Below, in pieces: positions 7,009-16,329 of a DNA stretch of 64,000 nucleotides (its first letter is position 1; each line of letters opens with the position of its first letter). The stretch comes from Allolobophora icterica (Eukaryota; Annelida; Clitellata; Crassiclitellata; Lumbricidae). Location: NCBI GenBank assembly GCA_963556255.1, contig OY744611.1, positions 6,060,736 through 6,124,735 on the forward strand, read 5' to 3'. Under the pieces are notes generated by a model that was not told where the DNA came from, did not search any database, and worked only from the letters and a program-made list of their open reading frames with translations. The position numbers and the translations under genes are program-made.

Positions 7009-9180
7009 ATGCCGGTTGATAAATTTGGAAGAGACGGTGGAGGTGGGGTGGGCGGGGGGCAGATAAGCGCCGCTGGGCTCGTCCACAAAGCGGGTGATAC
7101 CATGATGGGAATTCTGTCGGCTGGAGGTTTTCGACTGACAAACGTGGGAACGCCCACGATGGAAACAGACGCCGCGACAAAGGCTTATGCAGACATCATA
7201 GATCAGGACAACTTACAAATCACCGGTGGAACGATGTCTGGTGTTCTAAAAATGGGTGGTCACAAAGTTACTGGGCTGCCCACAGACGCTGGTGCGTCTG
7301 AAAGCGACGCTGCGAGCTGGGCACAAGTGGTACGATACGCGGACCAGAAGGCGACCGCAGCCGAAAATCATGCAGACCAAAAGCTTATCGATGCCAGGCA
7401 GTACACGGACGAGAAGAATGCGGGGCTGAGAGATTCCGTTAGGCGGTATGCAGATGACAAGGACCTTATTGTTAAAAGTTATGTTAACGAGCAAGATGTT
7501 ATCGTCAGGAATGCGTGCGTGCTCAAATCCGGCGGCGTAATGACTGGAAGTTTAGTTATGGGTGGCCACCGAGTTACTGGGCTCCCAACAGAAATTTCAG
7601 GATCCGATAGCGACGCAGCGAGTTGGAAACAAGTGTCAACAGCGGTCGCTGGCGCTCTAGTAAAACTCGATAGAGTACCAACGGAGTCGTTGCATGTGGT
7701 GAATAAGCGGTATGTAGATTCCCGCGACGCTTCTTACAGACAGTACGTGGATGAGAAGGTCACCACCGCTAGAAGATATGTGGACGAGAAGCATGCTATC
7801 GTAAGAGGCGGGCATGTGCTCAAAACCGGCGATTCTATGACTGGTGATTTGACCATGGGTGGTAAAAGAGTGACTGGGCTGCCAACAGAAATTCCAGGAT
7901 CCGATAGCGACGCCGCGAGTTTGAAACAGGTGACGCAGCTGATCAGCAACGCCACTATGAATGATGATACGGCGCCGGCTGGACCAAAGTACTTGACTAA
8001 CAAACGGTATGTGGACGCGAAAAACGCTGAGATTGGAGCTTCAGTTAGACTCTATGCGGACCAGAAAGCTGAAGCTGCTAAGACGTACGCCAACGAGCAA
8101 GATGTTATCGTTAGGAGCGCATGCGTGCTTAAAGCTGGTGATGCAATGACTGGTGATTTAACCATGGGTGGTAATAGAGTTACTGGGCTCCCTACGAGCG
8201 CAGCAACGTCCGAAAGCGACGCGGCGAGTATGGCACAAGTATCAAAGCTGATCGCCGACAACATGACAAAGACTGATAGAGTACCAACAGAACCGTTGCA
8301 TGTGACAAATAAACGATACGTTGACGTGAAAAACGCTGAAATTGGAGCTTCCGTTAGACTCTATGCGGACCAGAAAGCTGAAGCTGCTAAGAGGTATGCC
8401 AACGAGCAAGATGCTATCGTTATGAACGCCTGCGTGTTCAAATCCGGCAGTACCATGACCGGTGATCTGGCTATGGGTGGTAAAAGAGTGACTGGGCTCC
8501 CAACAGAAATTTCAGGATCCGATAGCGACGCTGTGAGTTTTAAACAAGTGACGCGGCTGATCACCATCGCCACTACGAATAATGAAACGCCGCCCTCGGG
8601 ACCATGGTACCTGACTAACAAGCGGTATGTAGACAGTGAGATAGCTAATGAAAGGCGATACGCGGCGAGCATCAAGATTCTCAACTACAGCGGCCACATT
8701 CCGCCCCTATCCAGAAACGTTTCCGAAACGGGTTTTATTGCCTCAGCCAACGAATCTTTACCCACTAACCCGCCTCATATGGCATTCAACTCGGGTGTGA
8801 GAGGTGAGTGGAAGACGGCGTCCACATCGAGAGCCGATATTTTGACTCGGGTTAATGGGACTTGGTTACAGATTGAATGCCCGACGGCTGTGCGAGTATG
8901 GAAGGTTAGTCTGGCTGGGGGATCTAGTCCTACTGCACCACGTATCACGTCCTGGAAGATTTATGGGACTCCACCCACCGATTCGATGACATTCAATGCT
9001 CTCATTTCCTCCACTGCCACTTTGACTAATTCTGCACAAGAGTTCACCTTCACTGATGACAGAGAATACAAAAAATTCAGGCTGATGGTCTTGGCCACCA
9101 GCCCACCACAACCTACTTTTGGAATATCCCACTTCCAGATCTATACATATTTTAGACACGGGGGACAGTCAGAAGTATAG
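7009..9180 (+). CDS. Tail-fibre-like repeat protein with C-terminal discoidin-like head, 723 aa
   Basis: Starts at the ATG at 7009 (leader tatataaaaATG); a TTG four codons up is not needed. After a glycine-rich N-terminus there are six copies of a motif like xxGxxMTGxLxMGGxxVTGLPT with SDAAS..QV, starting near residues 27, 71, 173, 272, 375 and 478. They are spaced about 100 residues apart from the third on, joined by YVD/YADxK helical linkers. Phage tail fibres and adintovirus fibre-like proteins use this MSGxLxMxGxxITxL repeat to build trimeric shafts. From about residue 560 to the end is a beta-rich domain (MAFNSGVRGEWKT.., WLQIECPTAVRVWKVSL, ITSWKIYG, EFTFTDDREYKKFRLMVL) resembling F5/8 discoidin/galactose-binding folds. 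It is probably the receptor-binding spike (inference). Confidence 0.8.
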   Translation: MPVDKFGRDGGGGVGGGQISAAGLVHKAGDTMMGILSAGGFRLTNVGTPTMETDAATKAYADIIDQDNLQITGGTMSGVLKMGGHKVTGLPTDAGASESDAASWAQVVRYADQKATAAENHADQKLIDARQYTDEKNAGLRDSVRRYADDKDLIVKSYVNEQDVIVRNACVLKSGGVMTGSLVMGGHRVTGLPTEISGSDSDAASWKQVSTAVAGALVKLDRVPTESLHVVNKRYVDSRDASYRQYVDEKVTTARRYVDEKHAIVRGGHVLKTGDSMTGDLTMGGKRVTGLPTEIPGSDSDAASLKQVTQLISNATMNDDTAPAGPKYLTNKRYVDAKNAEIGASVRLYADQKAEAAKTYANEQDVIVRSACVLKAGDAMTGDLTMGGNRVTGLPTSAATSESDAASMAQVSKLIADNMTKTDRVPTEPLHVTNKRYVDVKNAEIGASVRLYADQKAEAAKRYANEQDAIVMNACVFKSGSTMTGDLAMGGKRVTGLPTEISGSDSDAVSFKQVTRLITIATTNNETPPSGPWYLTNKRYVDSEIANERRYAASIKILNYSGHIPPLSRNVSETGFIASANESLPTNPPHMAFNSGVRGEWKTASTSRADILTRVNGTWLQIECPTAVRVWKVSLAGGSSPTAPRITSWKIYGTPPTDSMTFNALISSTATLTNSAQEFTFTDDREYKKFRLMVLATSPPQPTFGISHFQIYTYFRHGGQSEV

Positions 9181-9186
9181 AAAAAT

Positions 9187-9732
9187 ATGACTGACACGCA
9201 CTACAAGATTCGAGGGTATCTCCGTCAACACGGAGAAATAGACATGTGTAAATACAGCATAGACAGTCTAGGTGATGTAGGCCACTGGGGGTACGACATC
9301 CCGAAGCCCACCGCAGAGCTATTGACCGCGGTGCCTCAACAGCACATCGACTTCGTGTCTGACGATTACCACAACCGCGATATCTATACGGCGGCCGGAA
9401 CGGTAACCACGACTGCGTGGCAAACTCTTCCATTGACCGCTGCGCGTTTTCCGTGTATAACTTTGCAAACCACCAATCAGGGGGTTTCGTTAGAGGGCGG
9501 GTTCTGGAAGCTTACAATGTTTGGTGTTAGTACCGGTGATGCGTCAGTTCGCATTATTACAGCCGCGGGTAGCATCGATCGTACAGTTGACATTAAAAGT
9601 GGACAATTTGATGCATCTAGGGCAATATTCATTCCAGGACAAACGAGTTTTCGAATTGAAGGAAAAAAGAGAGGCGTTTTAAGTACTTCAACTATTGAGT
9701 TAAACGTAACGTTACTGATAGAGCAACTATAA
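9187..9732 (+). CDS. Unknown 181-aa beta-rich protein downstream of the fibre
   Basis: The ATG at 9187 is 6 bp after the fibre stop, so the two are probably co-transcribed. I do not recognise the family. The N-terminal 60 residues are polar (KIRGYLRQHGEIDMCKYS.., VGHWGYDIPKPTAELLTAVP). The rest looks like a compact beta sandwich (GTVTTTAWQTLPL, ITLQTTNQGVSLEGGFWKLTMFG, SFRIEGKKRG, TIELNVTLLIEQL) with the alternating pattern of C1q/TNF-like or viral knob heads. No signal peptide or membrane segment was seen. Its position suggests a fibre-associated or receptor-binding protein; this is inference. Confidence 0.65.
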   Translation: MTDTHYKIRGYLRQHGEIDMCKYSIDSLGDVGHWGYDIPKPTAELLTAVPQQHIDFVSDDYHNRDIYTAAGTVTTTAWQTLPLTAARFPCITLQTTNQGVSLEGGFWKLTMFGVSTGDASVRIITAAGSIDRTVDIKSGQFDASRAIFIPGQTSFRIEGKKRGVLSTSTIELNVTLLIEQL

Positions 9733-9738
9733 AAAAGT

Positions 9739-10344
9739 ATGTCTTTGTACCCACCGCTGATGGAGTCAACAATTTCGTCAGACACGACGTCGCAAACATT
9801 TCGCTTGCAGAAGATCGGCGAAATAGAAGCATTCCTGAGGTCTGAGGCGATAAAGCGCGGACAACTGTGCAAAAAGTATAAGAGGGTTGTAGATGTGGCT
9901 AATGGGGCCTCGGCCGGCCTTGCTCTGGTTAGTCTTGGAACTGGGGTGGGTGGGGCAGCTATGCTAGCCACTGGTATTGGTTTTATTCCTGGTATTGTTC
10001 TGGAGAGTTTAGCCATAGCTACGAGTTTCTTGGATATTATCGGGAATGTTGTAAGTCGAAGTTTTGTTGCTAAAGCTTCAAAACACGACGAAATTTGTAT
10101 TTTGGCGGAAAGTAAGCTAAACACAGTTCATGACCATATTTCTAAGGCTTTGGAAGACACCGCTATTAGCGATGAAGAGTATAAGCTTATTCTGGGAGAG
10201 GAGGAGAAATATAGAACGATGAAACGTGATATACAAAGCAAGAATGGAAAAAAAGAGTTGCCGAGTCAAAGCAAAGACCAGATGGTGGCAGAACTAATCA
10301 AGAAACTAACCAGCGCTGGGTCTTCTCCGCGAACCACGATATAA
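9739..10344 (+). CDS. Conserved Polinton membrane protein, 201 aa
   Basis: The ATG at 9739 is 6 bp after the preceding stop. A helical N-terminus (FRLQKIGEIEAFLRSEAIKRGQLCKKYKRVV) leads into a hydrophobic hairpin of two membrane-spanning stretches at about residues 55-100 (GASAGLALVSLGTGVGGAAM.., GIGFIPGIVLESLAIATSFL). These are followed by SRSFVAKASKHDEICILAESKLNTVHDHIS and SDEEYKLILGEEEKY. Proteins with this double hydrophobic centre and the KHDEI..LAESKLNTI.DHISKAL..GxISDEEF block are, from memory, widespread in cnidarian, molluscan and fish Polintons. Function is unknown; it may be a membrane-active minor virion protein. It is the last gene seen in the module. Confidence 0.78.
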   Translation: MSLYPPLMESTISSDTTSQTFRLQKIGEIEAFLRSEAIKRGQLCKKYKRVVDVANGASAGLALVSLGTGVGGAAMLATGIGFIPGIVLESLAIATSFLDIIGNVVSRSFVAKASKHDEICILAESKLNTVHDHISKALEDTAISDEEYKLILGEEEKYRTMKRDIQSKNGKKELPSQSKDQMVAELIKKLTSAGSSPRTTI

Positions 10345-12540
10345 AAATTTTCATCGTAGGTGGTTGGAGTAGTGAGTCTGTTGTTGTTCCCAGTGCGCCA
10401 CCGCCGTATCACGAAAGCGGATGATTATACAATAAAATGCTACTAAGGCCTTAATGGGTCAATTTTGGGGCCACCCCAAACGCCAATTATACATCTACTG
10501 TTTTTTAGTGCTGAAAGCCCCATTATACATGTACTTCAAAAAGGTGATGATTATAATTGAAATCGATATAATCGTCGTGTATTATAGCAAATCTTAATAC
10601 AGTTCATGCTAGCATATCGAAAGCGAGCCGGACCGGTTGGATGGAATAAAATTTATGGATTTTTTCCCAAAAAAATCGCTATTATGATTATAATATAGTC
10701 ATCGTTGTCAGCATCATCATTATCATCGCCTTACGGTTAACGTCAAAACTTCAAAAGACGAGCGAGCTTTAACGTCTTTAGCCCTATCAATAAAAGCGCT
10801 ACAGAAATTCTTACAATAATGTAACAAACACATTCAGGAGATGGCGCAGATGACGCTTTCATTCGCTTGGGGCATCACAGTTTGTGGCTGATTCAGAAGA
10901 ACTGTTTATTATTGGTTGGTGAATTAACCTGAACAGCGACCTGTGCCTCCCCGTGCACCGAGAAATGGACTCTCCTACGTGTACACAAGCCGATACTGCG
11001 GCCTGATTGTTATTAAGCCGATGTTAGCCAGCACACACTGCTACAAATCAAAAAATCCGAAATGCACTGAGACTGGCCCGTATTAATACGCCAGAGATAA
11101 ACGAATGCGGGAAAGCAGGTTTTCTAACCCACATTTTGACCGACTGACATCATTATTTCTTGAAAATAGGTGAAATTTTAACTCTTTGTATTCCCAAATG
11201 CCGATGCCTGTGTATTAAAATGTATGGAAGAATTCTGGTATGAGGCCGATCAAGAGTTAAAGCCACATGTATTCGGATCAACACGGCTGGAAAAACCCAA
11301 AAAAATTAGGGTATCGAAGGTCCAAAGTCTGGTCTACTGCTGTGAAGTAGTAAACGGGCTTTGAACCCGACGGCGTGGACAATACATTTCAACCTTCTAC
11401 AGAAGACTTTATTCCAGTTGATATACTTTTCACATAGCAGTCCACATTCGCATAGGCTGGCCTGTGTTATGATTAACGACTTTCAGCCAATGCCCCAAAC
11501 GATATAATTATGTTGGTAATGAGCAGATGGTGACTATATATATATTTATCTCCGAAATTTCTCAGAGCCACACAAAAACCGCGTGGTTAAGGACATCATA
11601 TAAACACAAACCCAAAATTGTCGTTGTGCCTGCATTAAGTTTCAAATTATCCTCCTCTTCCTCCTATTTCTACCTTCTTTATCGTCTGCCCTTCCTCATA
11701 CTCCTCCTCCTTCTCTTCCTCCTTTTCTTCCTGAATGGCTATAGTGGTTAGAGCTAATTTTCTAAAATTAATAAGAGATGAAGATATATATGATGATAAC
11801 GTTGACATTGATTAAAACGACGACGACGATGATGATAATGATAATGTTGATAACAACGATGATTAGGCCTATGTAATGTTTTTGCCCTCGTTAAAACAGG
11901 ATACAATTGCGTCTGTTAACAATACACGTGCATAACTAAATATAGCCTAATTAAAGGATGCGCCGATTAACAAGAGGCAATATGATAGGACGTACTCTCT
12001 TGGCAAGACTCTTGCGAAGTGAGTACTTAGTTGTCCTCACGAGGAGGAAGAGTATGCAGCAACAACGACTGGGTTAACAATTTAGCATAACCAGACTTAG
12101 TTTCATCTGGACTGAACGTTATTGTTGGCCTCAATGCGCGATAGACTGTGTAAACAACAGAGGCAATTTAACCTGGGTCATGCGGTGTATCCTATATTTG
12201 GCTCACACGGCGTTTATTAATGTGGCCAAGCGTCGTAAACAATAATGCTTCCAAAGTCCACATGGTCCGATTGTATTTAAGTAAATTCTCCTCTTCCTCT
12301 TCCATTTTCTTTCTTCTCGTCTGCCTCATACTCTTCCTCCTTCTCTTCTTTGAAGAGGACGACTATGCTTATAATATTAGTGATGATGATGAGGTTGCTA
12401 CTTTCTGTGGCTGCTAGAAAGCAGACATTAAGTCGTTGTATCGCTGCTGTCTGCTGAAGTTTGATTGATGTGTTTACCTAGACAAGAGAGGTGTGGCTTA
12501 AAGAATGCATCAGTGGGTGGCGCCTGCGCATTATACAAAT
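10345..12540. other. No gene seen; right flank of the Polinton block
   Basis: About 2.2 kb with no coding frame of note. The right terminal repeat of the Polinton must lie here or the end is lost, but the left end is outside the window so the inverted match cannot be made. There is a GAT/AAC-rich patch near 11,780-11,870 and two pyrimidine-rich repeats (listed separately). No polymerase gene is present. Confidence 0.6.
11641..11740. repeat. Pyrimidine-rich segment, copy 1 (copy 2 at 12,280-12,355)
   Basis: A CT-rich stretch (cctcctcttcctcct.., cgtctgcccttcctcatact, ccttctcttcct) recurs about 640 bp downstream at 12,280-12,355 with the same order of sub-motifs (cctcttcctcttcc.., cgtctgcctcatactcttcc). 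It is a diverged segmental duplication. The short open frames over both copies are low-complexity artefacts. Confidence 0.6.
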
Positions 12541-12659
12541 TAGAGGACTGGCTTCTAAAACGCCGGTCTGAATCTAAAATCGACTAAGCTGTTTAGCAAA
12601 CGGTACTTTACATTTTTAAAAAGCTTCTTTGGCAGACTTAGGGCTGGGAGAGTTCTAAG

Positions 12660-12890
12660 CAATGATATCGAAAGGCACAGCTTTAAAGCCGATTTGTTTA
12701 TAAGGGCTAGTTGGTCACGAGAAGGCTTGGATGCACTGGCTTCCCGCCGCTGTGATGTGAAACCGCTACTGGTCACCACGATTCAAAAGACTTCTAGCCA
12801 TGATAGCCATAGGCACTGCTTGGAAACCGATCTTTGGTAAGGGCTAGTTGGTCACGAGATGGCTTGGAGGCACTGGCTTCCACCTGTGAT
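12660..12890. repeat. Diverged tandem duplication, unit about 130 bp
   Basis: The block around gggctagttggtcacgagaa..gcactggcttcc at 12,706-12,755 is repeated at 12,839-12,890 with few changes. A related longer-range repeat (atcaacaacacttggtaccg) occurs at 12,943 and 13,148, on both sides of the AT array. Confidence 0.65.
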
Positions 12891-12989
12891 CTAAAAACGC
12901 TATTGGTCATCTACTACACTCAATGTATCTGATTGATAGGATGTATCAACAACACTTGGTACCGACACACGCCGACATCCAACATTATA

Positions 12990-13018
12990 TACGTATATAT
13001 ATATATATATATATATAC

Positions 13019-13066
<48 letters not shown>
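12990..13066. repeat. (AT)n microsatellite
   Basis: Alternating TA dinucleotides with two CG interruptions. A second TA run lies at 13,460-13,495 and a third at 50,400-50,476. Confidence 0.95.
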
Positions 13067-13067
<1 letters not shown>

Positions 13068-13455
13068 CACAGCACGAATCTAAACTCAATGTTTCTCAGT
13101 TCCGCTGCGAACCTGTATTTATACACATGCGGCACTCCTACCATCCTATCAACAACACTTGGTACCGATACACGCTGACATCCAACAGTATAATTATATA
13201 TGTATACTTCTGAAGCGTGTATTGGCAATTTCACAAACAGCATGCACCTCTAAACTTCACAGGTAGCTTACATGATTTTTCTTTAAACTGTTCCGGTGGC
13301 TAACATAATGAGTCTCAGTTTCATTTGCTACCAAAGTATACAAGAACCATGTGTGTTTATTTCAAACACATGTAGCAGAAGTTCAAGTTAAATGCATGAA
13401 CGTTATTGAGTAGGTCTGGACACACACCATAAATTATTAAGACATTTAGTTTGAC

Positions 13456-13501
<46 letters not shown>

Positions 13502-13829
13502 GGGTGTGTCCATAGTTTGAAGTTTCAAATTTTATATCGACCAGGTAATTTTTGTGTTCCACCTTGGGAATCAGTAACATTTGCCAAATTATATGAAAAT
13601 TGTAATAGAATTAGAACTTGCGCAAAGCCCAGGAAGAATTGTCACTTAGAAAACAATGTGATACATTGTAAGTTTAAAAAATCGAAGCAATTTCGACACT
13701 TAAACATAAAAAATCAAGCAGAATCAAACGCAAAACCTTGAGTTCTTTGCCATTTATATTTATTTATTACCTTTTGTGCTTTTGGGAATTTATTTTAGAT
13801 GGTACTCGACCATATTAAGAACAAAATTG

Positions 13830-14979
13830 CTACACTTCCTCATTTCGGACCAGGGTTTTATTGAAGAACTGCATGAAAGCCACTCCTTTCTCCGCCACAT
13901 CGTTCGTCACTCTTAGGGTCCTATATGATGTATTTCGCCTCACTGTATGATTGTTCTGACTCCCATTGTTGCCGGTTTTGATAATGAAAAGCGTCACCCA
14001 ACAATCCAATCCAAGGATCAGAAAAAGTTTGGTGGTAGAAGTAGTGAAGAAATTGGGTTGTGCTTTTGTAGGTGGATAATATATTGGAGGAAGTCTCTGG
14101 GGGTTCGTAAAGAATTGATCCCTGATTGTTGTGCATGCTGTAGAGTGTAGAGTGTAGACCATGCCCTGTTTTCGCCGACGGTGACTGAATCGTCAAAAGG
14201 TCGAGGCAAACCAAAGTCTCCGACAAATACCAAAGGTCTCGGGAAACTGCTCTTATAGCGACCTGTGAGACTTCCTTATCTGGGTAAATATGGATTGTCT
14301 TCAAGAATTGAAGATCGAATTGACGAACAGGTGAACCAGTAGGTCTACTTCATGTAGGTTATGATAACATACCATCCAACCCTCGCGGGGAAATGCCTCT
14401 AGGTACCTGAACTGCTGTGCGATACCTGGCCTGATCGATTAACGGGCCAGAAGTCATGGAAGTGAATGAAGAGTTTCAATTCTGGAGACCTTGCAGAATG
14501 ATGCAGTTAAAACATCTCATCTAGAACAATTTCAGAAACATAATGTCGACAGGCAAGGTTCAAGAGATCCATTCCTGATTCAGTTTTCCAAATTGATGGA
14601 AACCGGTTGCAAGGCGCCGCTTTACAACCCGTGTCAGCCTACTCGATGTTAAATGTGTCGAGCACATGACCACGGTTCTGTCTTTCAAACCCCAACTTCT
14701 GATCTCGGCCAAACACCCATCTACCATGACAGCAGCAGTCCCAGACTGGAGTCTGGGAATGGCCAATAACTTGCTCACATACTTACCAGATACCGGTAAA
14801 ATCTGACATGATCTTGCCGACCGAGTGGATAGTTTGGGAACCTTTGGATCGAAACCTTGTCCTTTCTCACGCTGTATTTTCAAAAACTGTCGATTCCCTT
14901 CTGTCTTGCTTATGGTCATGGCATCTTGATGCGAACTATTAAAGAGATCCTGCAAGGAATCCTTGAAGCATCGCGACAA
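13830..14979 (-). pseudogene. Remnant of unassigned DNA-transposon protein, copy 1
   Basis: Fragments in shifting frames give, in N-to-C order, FKDSLQDLFNSSHQDAMT..NRQFLKIQREKGQ (about 14,970-14,860), AVSRDLWYLSETLVCLD (about 14,260-14,200) and TLRVTNDVAEKGVAFMQFFNKTL (about 13,910-13,845). These match, from memory, an uncharacterised family common in arthropod, hydra and other invertebrate genomes, with LFDIAHxDAL..FLxxQREKGR, HLWYLSEELVxLAFFD and VNDAAERGVxLIQxFN blocks. Pieces of the same protein occur at 30.3-32.2 and 43.7-45.1 kb. The low-coordinate end may be the TTAGGGTGTGTCC at 13,499-13,511. It is dead: several stops and frameshifts. Confidence 0.6.
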
Positions 14980-15289
14980 TTGAACAACACCCTGAGAGCT
15001 TCTCCTCGTGTAGGTACCCTTGGTAGTTAACCGAAGTAATCTTTGTTACTCCGAATCAACCAAATCTAAGTCTTTTTCTATTCAATTTTGACACCTCACA
15101 TGCGCAATAACACGTTAACTTAACAAAAATAATTAATAACTATAAGAAGAAGATCGAAAGCATGAAGAACAGACATCGTGCTATCAAAATTTTCTTTCAT
15201 AACGAGGAAGGTCACCGGGTCCTAATTTCGGTGGCCTTGCGCAAGTTCTAAATGCTCAGCTATCAAGTTATAATTTCGGATAAGACAAG

Positions 15290-16325
15290 ACATGACAAGA
15301 CAAGACATTATAATTGTTCCCAGTAAATTGTGTACATCAACAGTTATGCGTATAATACAAATTACCATAGAGTATTAAATCATCAATGTTAGGAGCAGAG
15401 CAAATAATGGGAGCAATAGGCACACCTAAAGGGAGTGATCCCGCTAAGCAGGGGCCTAATTGCTTCATGCAGGGTGAGTCAGGATGAAGGCCAATTCGCT
15501 ATCAAAGAAGAGGAGGGAATTAGATAAGCTTAACTACCAAAAGAAAGAAAACAACAAACTTAAGTAACGTGTTTCAGTGCGTGCGCGCGCACCAGTTGTC
15601 TAAAGAGAGCGAGGCTGGTGACAGTACGTATGTTCAAAGGAAGGTTATTCCACGTGATTGGGCCCTGAAATTTGAGTGAGAATTTACGAGTATTTGTTCT
15701 TGCATAGATGGGTTTATAGTCTCTGTTGCTTCTAGTGAGGCCAGGGTGCGAAGTGCGAATAAAGTAGGAAGAGAAGGAGGGAGGGAGAAGGTTATTAGTA
15801 TACTGATACATAAGTACCCAGTCTGTACAAATCTGATTTGCTTAATGCTTAGGAGTTTATGTTCAGCGAATAAAGGACCTGTGTGACAGAGACCATAAGA
15901 TTTAGTGATGGTTCTAATAGCTTTTTTTGTAGTATCTTTAGTGCGTTGAGATGAGTGTCGTAAGTAGAGGTCCAGATCAGGTTACAATATGTAAGATAAG
16001 GATATATTAATGTGTAGTAAAGGTCCTTTAGGACATGAGGAGGGATCAGATAAGAGACTCTCTTAATAATTCCTATACTTTTTGATATTTTTTTGCTTAT
16101 TTCATCAATATGAGTTTGCCATTTAAGATGCTGATCAATGTGGACTCCAAGAAATTTTGTTGAAGAAACTTGTGGCATATTTGTGTTGTCTATAAGTATC
16201 GTTTTGTTCGTGAGGGGTATCGGCTTTTTATTGGAGAGAAATATAATGTAGTTGGTTTTATTGAGGTTCAATGATAGTTTATTGGCTTTAAACCAGTCAC
16301 TAGCTGATATTGAGTTTATATAACA
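15290..16325 (-). mobile_element. CR1/L2-like LINE, 5'-truncated copy
   Basis: The reverse-transcriptase C-terminus is readable leftward: DWFKANKLSLNLNKTNYIIF, KFLGVHIDQHLKWQTHIDEI, YYTLIYPYLTYCNLIWTSTY, then after frameshifts ARTNTRKFSLKFQGPITWNN near 15,690. Its 3' end (about 15,290-15,330) carries a GGGAACAAT motif followed by an AAGACATGACAAGAC-like simple tail. It is a close relative of the longer copy to its right. The upstream boundary at about 16,325 is abrupt and abuts the 3' tail of that copy. Confidence 0.8.
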
Positions 16326-16329
16326 TAAG

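Noticed and set aside
10345..12540. Right-hand extension of the Polinton with PolB
   Set aside because: No polymerase motif or long frame is present on either strand.
13417..13511. Hairpin or MITE made of ggacacacacc and agggtgtgtcc around the TA run
   Set aside because: The match is short and the TA array makes any fold trivial; the right half is better read as the end of the 13.5-15.0 kb element.
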